A DNA stretch of 64,000 nucleotides, from assembly GCA_947683625.1 (NCBI GenBank), contig CANTUR010000112.1:2170501-2234500 (forward strand), written 5' to 3'. A program made the translations under genes and the position numbers. Shown piece by piece: positions 12,821 through 25,450 of the stretch (position 1 is its first letter; every line of letters begins with the position of its first letter). The notes beneath the pieces are model-generated. The model was given only the letters and a program-made list of their open reading frames with translations, had not been told where the DNA came from and ran no database searches. The DNA comes from Mallotus nudiflorus. Its lineage: Eukaryota; Streptophyta; Magnoliopsida; Malpighiales; Euphorbiaceae.

Positions 12821-13633
12821 ATGGTTATAGGAAAAGGTTTTGATAGGATTATCGCTGCACTTTCTTATGAATCGTATGCATTGAGTCAGATTACTGTGTA
12901 TATGCTGATTGAGCGATGGATGGATACGACTCATACTTTTCACTTGCCCGTTAGGGAGATGACCATTACTCCTTTAAACTTTGCTGCCATCACGGGCTTG
13001 AGCTTTTTTGGGGAGCCTATTCCCTTCAATGAGGATAAGTGTTCTTTTATGGTAGTGAGGAGGCACCTTACCATGGAGTTACTTGTGGTGCCTACCCTTA
13101 TGAAGTCTAGTTGTCCATACCTCACTCATTACACTGAGTTTGTCTTTACTGTATGGAAAATGTATAATGATGATCTTGTTTTGGTGGAGCAGTTGGCTTG
13201 TTGCTTCTTGTTCTATTTGTTGACTGTTATCATCTTCTTGAATCCTTCATATATAGGTAGTTTGTGATTGTTGCATGTCTTGAGAGACTTAGAAAACTTA
13301 TTGAGGTATTGTTGGGGTATTACTATTTTCATTTATATATACTGGGGTCTGGATGTAGCATGCCAAGGTGGCTTGAGGATTTATGGATGCTTATTCATGT
13401 TGGATGTGAGTAAGAGTTTTTGTATCTATCCTTTTGCTTTTTGTCTTTTGCTTATTTTTTCTAGATTTTTTAAGTTACGATTTGACAAATTGGGCTTATG
13501 AGTTTGGTGGGGTTCTTCCTTGTATAACTGGCAAGCATCTCTTGGAGGATGGTTTTCCTCATTATTCTTATTGGATTAGGAAGACCACTTATTTGATTGA
13601 GGATTGCACAGAGGCCTTAGACTATATAGGTAG
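12821..13633 (+). pseudogene. plant mobile domain (PMD) gene of element B, N-terminal part
   Basis: The frame opens with ATG at 12821. It carries the PMD core, with MLIERWMDTTHTFHLP followed by MTITPLNFAAITGLSF. A TGA at 13265-13267 interrupts it and the same frame continues to MLD near 13404. A donor-like GTGAGTAAG and a pyrimidine-rich stretch ending CTAG at 13466 suggest an intron; WAYEFGG follows in another frame. The gene is cut at 13633 by element C and resumes near 29530. It lies antisense to B. PMD proteins occur in plant transposons and in a small set of host genes; their molecular role is not fixed. Confidence 0.8.
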
Positions 13634-14361
13634 TGTAGACACCCAATTTCAGGATAATATGTTATGGATGCAACAAAGGACTCCAGTGATGAAAATTTCT
13701 TCGATACTTAATCTTTAAAAAATTCTAAGGGCTTTTAAAGGAAGGATTTAATGTTTTTAGGAACTAAATCGCAAGGTTTTTAGGACCTAATTGCAAAATT
13801 TAAATTTTTTTGAGGGCCTTTTTGTAATTAAATATTAAAAAAAAGTGTCTCGGAATTCCATAATTCTGATTGGAATTACATATTTCCGATCGGAATTATG
13901 TAATTTTGATCAGACTTAGAATAATTTCGATCGAGATTGTACAATTCCGATTGGAATTACACAATCTCGGTCGGAATTGAATTCTTCTGTTTTTTATATT
14001 TCTAATTATTTCCAATTCAGTGTTTTAATTGGTTTAATCTTCATAATTAACTCAATCCTACCCGATTTAAAATTCCTAAATACACTTTAGGAATTAGAAT
14101 TACATTAGGATTAGGGTTAGGCTTCCTAGTTCTACTATAAAAAGAAAGGAAGGGAGGCAGTAGGAGGGAAGAGAAAAAAGCAAAAAGGGCGTAGAAAAAA
14201 AAAAGAAAAGAGAAAGAAGGAGAAGAGATGGAAGAAGAAGAAAAAAATGTGATTTTATTCTTCTTGAGTTTATTTTTTACCAAAAAATTCCTTTTGATTC
14301 AACAATTAATTCAAGATTCGTGAAGAATTTTTGAAGAAAACGATTCGAAGATTTGTCAAGA
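13634..14361 (+). repeat. truncated 5' LTR of element C
   Basis: The first 728 bp match 27389-28023. They then diverge abruptly after TTTGTCAAGA, so the distal LTR and the expected primer-binding site are missing. The 5' copy has about 100 bp near 13820-13930, rich in CCGATCGGAATT-like palindromes, that the 3' copy lacks. Confidence 0.85.
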
Positions 14362-15086
14362 GGGGGTTGTAGATCGGCTAATCATCACTCTTAGCCTTAA
14401 CTCAATCCAAGAGAGATTACCAGGCTCATCTAACTAGAGCCTGTAACCCAAGTCCTTAAGGGGGGTAGTCTTCTCTCGAGTTTGCAAAGGATGCTGGGCC
14501 CCTATGACCTTGGCCTATAACTCAAAGTCCATAATGGAGAGCATCTTGCTAAGGGAACCTTGACCTTTTTATCGAACCTTAACCACATATAATGGCTTAG
14601 TTATTTCCCCTAGGATATACCCAAATTGCTTGTGAGTGTTTCTATGAGGTATTTCTATCTGTAAAGGCCCAAGCCCATACTTTAGAAACCTATTTAGGTT
14701 AATAAAGTTGGGATAATATTTTACACCTAGAAATGTTGTTTCTGTGCTTCTATTGCTTTAAGAGATTTGACATGTGCATCGAACCCTGATATCCCCTGTT
14801 GATATTAAGACTAAGACCAAAAATCCTAGGAAAAGAGACTTGCCATTCAATACGTGTGCAGGAGGAATAAGGTTGGAAGGATGTATGTTTACCTAACTTA
14901 TTACTTGCTACTTGTTGCATAGCCCGTGCATCATGCATACATGCATCTCATGCATCATACTAACAATTTGTCTTACAGCCATCATAGATTCATTTGGGTC
15001 TTCCTGTGTTTGGAGTCAGAAAGGTAGTAGACTAGTGAGAACTGATTCAAGCCCCCAATCAATCACGAAAGAGATCCTTAGCAGAA
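14362..15086 (+). other. element C leader after the LTR breakpoint
   Basis: This stretch joins the truncated LTR to gag and has no match in the 3' LTR. It has only short frames. Its position makes it the 5' untranslated region. No TGGCGACTCC-like site is visible. Confidence 0.45.
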
Positions 15087-16565
15087 TGGAAAAGAGCCCC
15101 ATTAATCCGCTATATTTGGAAGCTACACAACCTGAACAAACTAAAAGAATGGAACAACAAGAGGGAGGAAACTGGACCCTAGAAGATGTCAAAGGAGCAC
15201 TGATTGATGATATGAGAGCAATGATGCAAGACTAGTTAAGACAAGCTCTAACGGGACTAATGCCACCACCTGCTGTTGCTGCACCACCCTCCACGGCCAA
15301 CCCACCTACTATGGGTCCACTACCTGTTAACAATGACAATGTCAAAGAAATGAAACTCGAGGATGTTGAGAGTTACATGGTTGAAAAAGCAAAAAAAGGA
15401 ATCACTTGAGCAAATTCAAGAGTAGGAATCCAGACATATAAAGGCATTAACTCAGAAGATGTCTAAGATAGAGGAGTTAATGAGGGGACAAGGCCTAGGA
15501 TACCCTTTTGACTTTGATGATGTGATGCAATTTGAGGAAGACAGGTTACTTGACAAATTTAAAATGCCACAGCTTCAGAAGTTTGATGGTACTGGGGACT
15601 CGAGGATTCATCTCAGTCAATACAAAACTACTATGAGTACCACTAAGGTTCCTTTGGCCGTGGTTACTAAGCTATTTGTGTTGTCCTTTGAAGGTATGGC
15701 CATTAACTGGTATCATGGGTTAGAGAAGTCTATCCGAGCAGATTGGAGGGAGTTGTGCACTACTTTTCTAAAGCAATACGACTATAATACTAGGCTTGAG
15801 GTGTCTATAAGAGATCTGGAACTAACCAAGCAGAAGCCCAACGAATCATTTTCAGATTTTCTGACTAGGTTCATGAATAAGGCGGGAATGATAAAGAACA
15901 AATTGATAGAGAAGGACCAGGTTAGAATGATAGTCCAAAATGTGTCACCTACTTAGTGGAGAGGTTGCAAATGATGAACCCTAAGATGTTCGTGGACCTT
16001 TATGATGATGGGTTACAGGTTGAAGAGATCAAAAATGAGAAAAAGAAAGCCATTAGGAACACTCCCAACTGGGGGCACGCAACAAGGAAATACCAGCCGA
16101 GTCATAGGAGTTCATGCCATCCAACAACCTAGGAGATTCTCAAATTTCAACCAACCCTTATCCAAAGTCCTAGACCGTCTCATTCAAAAAGGCCTCCTTA
16201 GACCCTTAACCCCTTATAGACCACCAAACCCAAACCTCCCTGGTTTTGATCAAAACAGTTATTACAAGTTTCATCAAGTTGTTGGTCACTCTACTAACTC
16301 TTGCATGCATCTTAAACATGAAATTCAAAACCTCATAGACTCTGGAAAGATCACAGACCCTGAAAAATCAAGCCCAAACCCAAACACCCGAAATAATCCT
16401 TTCCCAAACTACCGAAATGTACCACCCCCAACCACCATAATGATCAACTTAGGAGTAAGCCATGAAGAAGTGCTAAACTCTTTTGAGGATTTAAACCTTA
16501 AAACTACTGAGAAATCTCCTAATGCTCTCAAAGGTGTGGAAAAGGCAGAAGACTTATTGGGGTAG
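15087..16565 (+). pseudogene. gag: element C gag, broken
   Basis: A first piece (ATG at 15087, MEKSPINPLYLE) ends at a TAG at 15233-15235. The main Ty3 gag domain is at 15459-15956, with LLDKFKMPQLQKFDGTGD and, near its end, FSDFLTRFMNKAGMI. A frameshift follows, and 16002-16565 carries a Pro/Asn-rich region with YYKFHQVVGHSTNSC, a zinc-knuckle-like motif whose first Cys is Tyr. The gene would have made the capsid and nucleocapsid. At least three breaks prevent a full product. Confidence 0.85.
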
Positions 16566-17961
16566 CCCTCAGACAAGTTTGATTATAAGGTGTTTTACTC
16601 CAAACCACCTTTTTTTTGACATATCTATTGATACAATTGAATCTATAGGATGGGGTGAGGAGTTCAATGATGAAAAGTTACTAGTCAAGAAGGAAAAATG
16701 TATAGTCAAGGTATGGAAAGAAGGGAAGAAAGATCGGACTATAAGGATGATTGATATTTGGTATAGTTCGGATGAGGAAGGCACTAAAGGGTATGATGTA
16801 TGGGTAGATAATCCTGAAGTTATCCATGTTACCAGAAGTAGGAAGGGTTATAAGCCAGCAGAGAAAGCCATAGAGAGGGAAGAAGTTATTAAAGGAGAAG
16901 ACTCAAATGAACATGGTGATGACTTGATTCTCGAACAACCCAAGAAAGTGAAGGCCAACATAAGCATTTGGGCGCTCTTGATGCATTCAAGCAGCCATAA
17001 AAGAGCTCTAGTTAAGGCCTTGACTAAGATGAACATTGAAACTATAGCAACTCCTAAAGCAATGGTGGCCAAGGTTACTAAGAAAAAGCACGGGGTCATT
17101 ACTTTCTCAGATGAGGATTTACATGTGGAAGGAAGGAACCATAATAAAGCACTATTCATCCCAGCTGAAGTAAGAGGGAAGAGGACTAATTATGTGATGG
17201 TGGATGATGGGTCCATGATTAATGTTTTTCCATTACAAATCCTATCCAATTTAGGAGTGAAGGTGGAGGATTTGGCAAAATCAGACCTTGTAATAAGGGC
17301 TTATGATGATAGCACGAGGAGTGTAGAAGGAACCTTTGTGGCTTCTATGAAGACTGGACCTATAGAAGCAATGGTGGAATTCACTATGCTAGATATTCTT
17401 GTCACCTATACCCTTCTTTTAGGCAGACCTTGGTATCATGTCATGGGAGGAGTGCCTTCGACTGTGCATTAAAAGGTGAAATTCTTACTTGATGGGGAAG
17501 TGGTGACTTTAGATGCTAGTATGGGCAAAACAGTGTCTACAGTTATTGATAGTCAGAAACAGGTAGTTACTCCCCCAGGTTACCAAGTGGCCATGATTTC
17601 AAAAGGAGTCACAATGGATCCAAGGGTTATGAACATGATCAAGAAGATGAATTACCGACCAGGACAAGGACTAGGGAAAAATGAGCAAGGAAGCCTAGAA
17701 CTGCCAGATTTCAAAACCCAAGATGATGCAAGAGGATTGGGCTATACTGGAGCTGGGTTCAGTAGCAAAAGGGAAAGAAGAAGGTTTTTCAATGAGAATG
17801 GTCTAGCAAATGTGGGACCCTTAAAAGGTAACTTTATCAAGCAAGGAAAGGAGAAGTTCTACCAGGGTGAAAAGGAGTCTGTCCAAGTAGTTGGATTTGA
17901 GATTTTTAAAGAACATATAGTTGAGATTTCCTTGGATTTGAGATTTTTAAAGAACATATAG
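16522..17961 (+). pseudogene. pol: element C protease with G-patch domain
   Basis: One frame runs through, broken only by a TAA at 17470-17472. The retropepsin region is at about 17140-17470, with the active-site-like MVDDGSMINVFPL and LGRPWYHVMGG near its end. A G-patch domain follows at about 17630-17760 (MNYRPGQGLGKNEQG, then RGLGYTG), a glycine-rich RNA-binding or helicase-partner module also known in this position in some plant Ty3 and vertebrate betaretroviral proteins. A direct duplication (17891-17924 and 17932-17965, 41-bp offset) ends the frame. Confidence 0.85.
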
Positions 17962-18139
17962 TTGAAAAGCTGGTGCAAGAAAACAAGGACAAGGTGATGA
18001 AGAAAGTTGCTGAAAAGATGAAAACTGAAGACATTGAAGAACTGCTTTGTCTGCCACCCAACAAAGAACCATCACAGGAATTAACTAGTATCATTAATAA
18101 TAGTTTTACTGATGTTTTTATGAAGAAACTGATGTAATA

Positions 18140-20431
18140 ATGTTCGATATGTTTGAGGATGAAAACTTTATTTCCTTTATGGTCAATGATATAAATTATG
18201 GTTTGGCTTACTTGTGTGATGTTGATTATGATGGTCTTGTGCATTTTAATAATGATCGTTTATGCATGTTTGACATTAATTCTATTCAATTAGATTCATT
18301 AAAAATAGGCACAAATGAACAACCAAAACACATTTCTATATCACATGACTTAACTCCTAAAGAGAGAGAAAAATTTGAGAGAATATTAATAAAAAGAAAG
18401 GCAGTATTTGCTTAGTCCTATGAAGATATGCCAGGGTTGGATAAGGGAATTGCAGAGCATCATATTCCAACATATCCTAAAGCTAAACCTATTAAGCAGA
18501 AACTTCACAGGTTAAGGCCCGAGTGGACAAAAAAGATAAGGGAAGAAGTCGCTAAGCAAATCCAGGCTGGTTTTCTAGAAGTTGTGGAATACCCTCAATG
18601 GTTGGCAAATATAGTACCAGTTCCTAAGAAAGATGGAAAAGTTAGAATGTGTGTGGACTTCAGGGACCTGAATAAGGCATGTCCAAAGGATGATTTTCCT
18701 TTACCCCATATTAATGTGATTGTGGATAGTGCATCATCTAGTGCGATGTATTCGTTTATGGATGGGTTCTTAGGTTATAATTAGATAATGATGGTAGTGA
18801 TGGATAGGATCAAGACTGCTTTCATCATGGAATGAGGAACATACTGCTACAAGGTTATGCCCTTCAGATTAAAGAACATAGGAGCAACTTATCAAAGAGC
18901 AACCACTGCCTTATTTCATGATATGATGCATAAGGAAGTGGAAGTTTATGTTAATGACATGATGGTTAAGTCTAAAACAAGAGAGGGACACTTTGAGGCT
19001 TTGGATAAGTTCTTAGCAAGAATAAAAAAATATAACCTAAGGCTTAATCCGAAGAAATGCATCTTTGGGGTAACTTCAATAAAGTTATTGGGGAACATAA
19101 TTAGTAATAGAGGAATAGAAGTTGATCCAGACAAGATCAAAGCCATCCAAGAGATGCCAGTGCCAAAAACAGAGAAGGAAGTAAGAGGGTTTATCGAAAA
19201 ACTATAGTACATCAACAGGTTCATTGCGAGACTTACTATGGTCTGTAACTCAATTTTCAAGCTCTTAAGGAAGAATCAACCCATGGAGTTGAATGAAGAA
19301 TGCCAAAAAGCCTTTGATAAGATTAAGGAATACCTTACTAACCTACCTATATTGAAGCCACTAAAACAAGGTAAGCCTTTAATCTTATATTTGGGTTTAG
19401 AAGAAAAGGCAATGGGAGCAATGCTAGCACAAGAAGGGCCCGAAGGGGTGGAGTACGCTATATATTACCTCAATAAAAAGTTCCTACCATATGAAGAAAA
19501 GTATGACCTTGTAGAAAAGACATGTTTGATAATGATTTGGGCTATAAAGAATTTAAGGCATTACTTCCATTCCTATAAAGTACAAGTCATTTCAAGGATA
19601 GATCCTTTCAAATACTTATTCCAAACACTGGCTTTAACTGGAAAGATGTCTAGATGGTTAGTACTTTTAACTGAGTTCGATATAGAATATGTCACTATAA
19701 AGGTCATCAAAGGCAGAGCTGTAGCAGAGTTTCTAGCCCAGAATGCAGTCAAAGGAAATGAGCAGTGGAATTTAGAGTTTCCAGATGAGAACCTAGTAGT
19801 AATAGAACACCGAGAATGGAAACTTTATTTTGATGGAGTAGTGAATAATAGAGGAGCAGGGTTAGGGGTAATTCTTGTCACACTAAAAGAAGAAATCATC
19901 CCAATGGCCCAGAAATTAGACTTTAGAGTTACCAACAATATGGCTGAGTACGAGGCATGTATCTATGGTATAGAAGCAGCATTAGCAGTCGAAGTAAAAT
20001 ACCTATTGGTTTACGGAGATTCGATGTTGGTCATCAGCTAGGCTAATGAGGAGTGGGAAGTAAAGGAAGAAAGACTAAAACCTTACATCCATTATTTGAG
20101 AAAGCTAATAAAGAATTTCACCAAATTTCTTTTTATGCATTTACCAAGAGATGAGAATCAGATGGTCGATGCTTTGGCAACACTTTCTTTAATCTGGGAT
20201 AAACCGACGGGATCGATGATGAAACCTTTAGTGATAATGAAAATGCAAGTTCTGTGTTATGGCAAAGAACATGTTATGAATATTCAGATAGGGCCAGAGG
20301 AAAAGCCATGGTTTTATGACGTCCAGAGATTTATCGAGGAAAGAAAATACCCAAACGAAGCAACTTCCAAAGATAGATATGCTCTTCGTGTTCTTGCACG
20401 TCATTATGCAAGTCATGATGGGATATTATAA
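18140..20431 (+). pseudogene. pol: element C RT, RNase H and second (aRNH) RNase H
   Basis: A single frame holds RT (about 18470-19260), the Ty3 RNase H (19290-19760) and a second archaeal-type RNase H (19815-20200). RT motifs include VPVPKKDGKVRMCVDFRDL and MYSFMDGF. The catalytic box reads YVND, with Asp changed to Asn by AAT at 18953-18955, so RT is dead. The aRNH has WKLYFDGV, NMAEYEA and GDSMLVIS. In-frame stops lie at 18413, 18782, 18833, 19205 and 20039; most look like CAG-to-TAG or TGG-to-TGA changes. Two RNase H domains in this order define the Tat lineage. Confidence 0.9.
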
Positions 20432-21551
20432 AGAAGGATGCCGAATGGAATACAACTGAGATGTCTCAAGAAGGATGAAGCAGAGCAGGCGATGAGAGAG
20501 ATTCATGCAGGAGTCTGTGGATCACATATGAATAGGATAATTTTGTCAAAGAAGATTACTCGGTAAGGGTACTATTGGGGGAGTATGGAAAATAACTGTA
20601 TCCAAATAGTGAGAGAATGCCATCAATGACAAGTACATGGGAAACTCAATCACCTTCCCCCTATAGTTCTAAACAGTTTAACATCTCCATGGCCCTTTGC
20701 AGCCTAGGGAATATATATAATAGGGGAAGTAAAACCAACTGATTCAAACGGGCATAAATATATAGTAGTCCCAATCGATTACTTTTCAAGATGGATAGAA
20801 GCAGAATCCTTTGGCACCCTAAAACCTAGAAAAATGACAAATTTCATTGAGAAGAAGCTCATCTGTAGGTATGGGGTCCCACATCATGTTGTGACAAATA
20901 ATGGAGTTTAGTTTTAGGCAAAACCGCTGAGTTGTTACAAAGATACAAGATTGAGCATCATAAGTCCTCACCTTATCGACCTCAGGCTAATGGAGCAGTA
21001 GAAGCGGCTAATAAGAATATAAAGAAGATTCTCTCTAAGATGGTGAAGACACATAAGGACTGGTCCGAACACCTCCCTTTTGCTTTGTGGGGATACAAAA
21101 CTACAACACGTATGACTACGAGATAAACCCCGTTCTCGTTAGTATATAGTTATGAAGCAGTACTACCCATAGAGACAAAAATTAAATCCTTGAGGGTGTT
21201 TATAGAGGCAAAAATCCTCGAGAGTGAATGGATGCAAAAGAGGTTTGATTACCTTGTATCACTAGATGAGAAAAGGATGGATGCTTTATTCCACACTCAG
21301 ATTTATCAAGAAGAATACTAAGAGCGTTCAACCAAAAGGTTAAGCCATGAAAGATAAAAGCAAGAGATATGGTATTAAAGCACGCAAGGGCAATGGTGTT
21401 TGACTCGAGAGGAAAATTCAGACCGAATTGGGAAGGATCGTATTTAGTTAAGACAATCTTGCCTAAGGGAGTTGCAAAGATATCAGATTTACAAGGGAAT
21501 GAATTCTCTGAGCCAATCAACCTCGATTGCCTTAAGAAATGTTACCTTTAA
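20432..21551 (+). pseudogene. pol: element C integrase, broken
   Basis: An HHCC-type N-terminal region (EIHAGVCGSHMNR ... IVRECHQ) has lost its last Cys to a stop. The DDE core follows: the first Asp lies in IDYFSRWIEAE, the second position reads VTNNGV with Asn for Asp (AAT at 20897-20899), and the Glu lies in GAVEAANKNIKKIL. A frameshift near 20925 moves the frame to 20932-21126. The C-terminal part lies at 21369-21551 and ends at a TAA. Strand transfer activity would be lost. Confidence 0.85.
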
Positions 21552-22049
21552 AAAAAATAGAGTCCGCTAACTAGAAAACCTAAAAAGGCTAGTTAGGCAA
21601 AAGTTACGACATTGCCACTGTTCAGAAAACCCGTAAAGGGCTGATCAGGTAGAAGTTAGGGAAATGAAAATGAGAGGAAAAATGTTCAATTAGAAAATCT
21701 AAAAGGACTAGCTGATAATAGGAGTTATGTCATGTGATGTAATAAATGTACTCATTTTTTCCTTGGATAATGAAATGAATTGAAAAGAAATTTTTGTTAA
21801 ATATTGCGTATTCTATCTTTATTACAAGACACAAAGACTTGAAGGAAAAAGAAAACATAAGAAACCAGAATTATAAGACCACTACTTCTGTTTTTGTTTC
21901 TTTTTTAACTCTTATAATAATATTTGAGTCCTTTTGTATTTAATAAGTTTTGGTGATTTTGTAGATTACATAGTAACCCAAGTCTTATAGTTTCATCAGT
22001 AGTCATGTCGGTATCCAGGCACATATTTCATTCCAAAGCTCTACAAGGC
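21552..22049 (+). repeat. short repeated hairpins after element C integrase
   Basis: After the pol stop there are three similar modules, at about 21566-21610, 21625-21660 and 21690-21720, each with AGAAAAYC followed by TAAARGG. The first is a clean stem-loop, CTAACTAG (21567-21574) with CTAGTTAG (21589-21596). A related piece occurs at 22440-22470. No gene is seen. Confidence 0.5.
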
Positions 22050-23045
22050 CACAAGTTCTTCACCTTGTCCAAGAAATCTTATCTCAGGAGGAAACCTTTG
22101 AAGTCAGTCATAACAGCAACAATGAATTGAGGGCGACCATACTGACGGTAGAGGGGTGAGGGAGAAAAAAAGGTCGAAAAGCATAATATGTGAATAGGGA
22201 CACAATTATCATACAAGTTAATGGTCATGAACTTTAATCTCCACTAAGGACAGATCCAAGTAATATCGGTAGCAGCGATGCCTTTCATCCAATCAACCCA
22301 TTGATCCATAGTATGCTTATTCTTTATCTTCAAAGGATGAGATTGTAGATGATGAGGTTGATAAATCAAAGCATTGGGAGGAGCATCAAGCAGAATCAAT
22401 TTCTCCTATAACCAAATCTTCAAAAAAAAAAAAGCTAAACTGAAAACCTGAAAGGGCGGCTTAAAAAAAGGGGGAGGTTATATACCTGAAGGAGAAGTAA
22501 TTACCTGAGAGTCGATTTTGAACTTTGAAATTATCTAACCCAATGGTAGTTTCAACAAGTATGACAGGCATAGGATTAGCTCCAGCTTCTACCTGTTCTA
22601 AGATACTGATAATTCTTACATCAGCATCTCCATGAGAAGATACCAGCAGAAACTGAGCATATAGGCAGAAAGTGATAGTTCTGATCCAAGCAGCATTGGC
22701 TTTGTGTCTAGTTCCACAAGAGGAAATCAGAAAGGGAAGACTGATGGTTTCATCATTATGCGTGTGCATGTAGATAATATCTGGGGGCATATCAAAGAAT
22801 GCCATTAATCTACTTGGGAATTCAATCTCAAGATCTAGGAGAGCAATGGTAGCAGTCGAACTTAGTGAACATCCAAGAATAGCAGCAAACTCCTCTATCA
22901 AGGGACACAACTCTTGTCCATTGAATCTAAATACGTGATCCTTAGCATCCCAGAAAGTGGCAGCAATGTGTAAGAAATTATTGTCTATCTTTAGATGTTG
23001 AAGGGACTTCAAGGGTTTGGCATGAAAAGGCAGAATTTTATTCCA
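22050..23045 (-). pseudogene. antisense extra ORF of element C (DUF7745-like)
   Basis: The minus-strand frame from about 23045 reads AATFWDAKDHVFRF and then ELCPLIEEFAAILGC, and stays open to 22461. Further left, in another frame, come EKLILLDAPP, MDQWVDWMKGIAATDITW and QYGRPQFIVAV. The pattern resembles the DUF7745 family of plant retroelement-linked proteins; this is from memory of the family and was not searched. A splice-donor-like AG|GTAATT at 22504 could link the parts, but the implied intron (57-87 bp) is short and needs a one-base slip in a 12-T run. The function is unknown. It lies antisense to gag-pol. Confidence 0.6.
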
Positions 23046-23394
23046 ATCATTTTAATTAAGGGATTTGATAACTTTCTTCACCAAAATAAGTGTGGCTTGT
23101 GTCATAATGGAGGTGAAGAATGGAATGAACACAATGTATTTGTCTTATGGTTCTTATTCTTATATAGGCCCAAATCAGATACAGAAAGGATTAGGATTAT
23201 TTTTGGACCAAATTCGCATTGGAGAAGGAAAACAAGCAAAATCAGAGCCGAGATTTTCGATAAAAAATCTAGGACACCGGCCAGCGAAAAAAAAAGAAGA
23301 AGGGAAATTACAGTTTGGTCCAAAATAAAAGTCCATGGTGCATAAAAGGAGACAATTCTGAGTACAATCACACTAATATAATTCCTAAAGAAGG

Positions 23395-25450
23395 TCAGTC
23401 CTCCTGAGCTCCAGTGTCTGGCCAGGGGCTCCACTCTCTAGTTAGATCATCACTTTGATCTGGGGGCAAAGAAGTCCCAGCATCATGTCCATCAAAACTA
23501 AGGCTAGCAAGCTATCGCTGGAGCCTCTCATTCTCATGCTCCAAATCCTTGACATAATTCTGTTGCATCAGAAAATAGTTAGAACCATGAATATCATGCA
23601 TAGCATGCGTACATTTGCATATTTATTATGAATAGTAACCCTCCAAGTGTCTGTAATCTGTATAGTAAACAATCTTTAGGAAGAGGTAATTCCATACAAA
23701 TACTTTGCCTATGTCCTAGGGACCTGTAAAATAAATTTTACTAACTCAACAATAAGTGTAGGTTTGTGTAGGGTTGGCTAGGGAGCAAATTGAACTTACA
23801 TGTGAAGCATCAGGGAGTGAGAAGCTAGGAATCTGAGCTATATCAAAATACATGTGTCGCTCAACAGGAGTCTGTACCACGGGAGCCCGATAATACATCG
23901 ACCTATCAAATGGGAGAACATCACCTAGAACAATACCTGAGGGAGCCTCACCATGAGCAGTCTCACTATGATGAATAGGCTCAACTTCCTGCTCGATCTC
24001 CTTAGTATCATCCTAAGTCTCCTCCATAGCAGCATCAGGGACTCCTTCAAACTATATAGAGAATCAAATGTCCATAATGATGAGAGAATTGAAGTAAAGT
24101 AGTGAGAAAAAGCATACCTTAGACGGGTTTATAGGAACCTGCTCTAAGAGGTTCTCTCGAATATACTCCCAGTAATGACAAGAACGCTTAAGCATCATCG
24201 AAGCGTCATATCCCTCAAGAGCAGCCCTAAGCTTAGGGCCATTCATGTTGCTACTCCATAACATTGAGGGAGGAATAGAAGAAGGGACACATCTCCTGAA
24301 AGGTCCCACATGCCAGTGATAAACACACTTACCAAGATACCACATCTGATAGCCATAACCAGGAAGCAAAACTCTCATAGTCTCAAGTCTCATAGCTATA
24401 GTCATAAACTCATATCGCTAAATGTCTTCAGCCCCAGCCAACCAATCTGATCTAACCTATGAACTCATTCACTTAAATTTAAATTTGTTAGACTTCTGCA
24501 ATTGATGAAATACTAAAAGTTTAAATTTTCTTACCAGGTCCCACTCTAAGGAGTTCAACTGATCCTGATAAGTTTGCAAATCATGTTTAATGCTAGCAAG
24601 ACAAGAAGAACCCTATCTCTACATCAGGGGAAGACTCCTGTCGGAGCTGATAGCACTGAAACCTCGAATCACTCCAGTCTCAATACCCCAAATCTGAAAA
24701 AGGGGAAAATGAAGGAAATAAAGAGGGGAAGGTTAAAGTAAGTAAAAATTTAAAAAAAATAAGGATAAAAAGCATATATGCAAGACATGCCAGAAGACGC
24801 ACATCATCACAGCACCTCTAGAAACAATATCCAATCTATAGTAGAGGTAAGCAAGTGCTATAGACCTCCAATCCAAAGTAGAGACCCTAGAAAGATCCTG
24901 AAGAGGTCCAAGAAGAGCAATGCTAACCTCATGACTAGTCTAACAAAAGAGGGTAGTGCCAAGCAGAATCAATAAAAAACATCTTGCCTTCTGGAGAATT
25001 TGGCAAGGTGTAGTGGTAGGTAGTCTCCTGAACCCATGTACAAGGGAAGAAAGAAGCACGTTCTTCCTATTCTTCCATGCTGGAACAAACCTGAGTAGCA
25101 CATAGATGTAACGACTCCTAGCATCCCTCGAAAGAGTGCAGTAATGGACATCAAAAGGAACTAGGGAACCTCTGAATGCAATCCCAATAATGGTAGAAAA
25201 ACTCATCGGGGAAATGGTTAACTCACCCACTCGTGTATGGAAGGTGTGAGTAGTGTCTATCTATCTCTCGATAAGTGCAAAAAAGGAATAGTGATTTGAC
25301 CTACCTCGAGTAGTCGGTAAAGCAGCAACAAAGCGTTGAAAGCTGAATGCCCAGACATGTTGTGCTACCTCTCCAGATAAGTCATGGAACAACTCTCGCG
25401 CCAAGTGAAAACAACCTGAGAATTTCAAGGGTTTCTGAACATTACAAAAA
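23395..25450 (-). pseudogene. antisense plant mobile domain gene of element C, with introns
   Basis: The minus strand from about 25450 reads WAFSFQRFVAALP, then IDTTHTFH and VGELTISPMSFSTIIGIAF: a PMD core homologous to the one at 12821 in element B. Exons continue with LDWRSIALAYLYYRLD, IWGIETGVIRGF, MWYLGKCVYHW and an acidic tail, ending in a short coiled-coil piece NYVKDLEHENERLQR. Three canonical introns rejoin in frame: 24457-24534, 24052-24117 and 23560-23799 (donors GTAAGA, GTATGC, GTAAGT; all end AG). A fourth, ending at 24694, has an AT in place of its donor GT. Stops occur at several places, one replacing a Trp just before IDTTHTFH. Confidence 0.8.

Noticed and set aside
14047..14283. 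Minus-strand frame of 78 codons
   Set aside because: It is LTR sequence of element C, repeated at 27720-27950, with Phe/Ser runs from a purine-rich stretch.
23065..23434. Frames of 87-116 codons on both strands between the two antisense genes
   Set aside because: No motif is recognisable and frames overlap on both strands; treated as intergenic sequence within element C.
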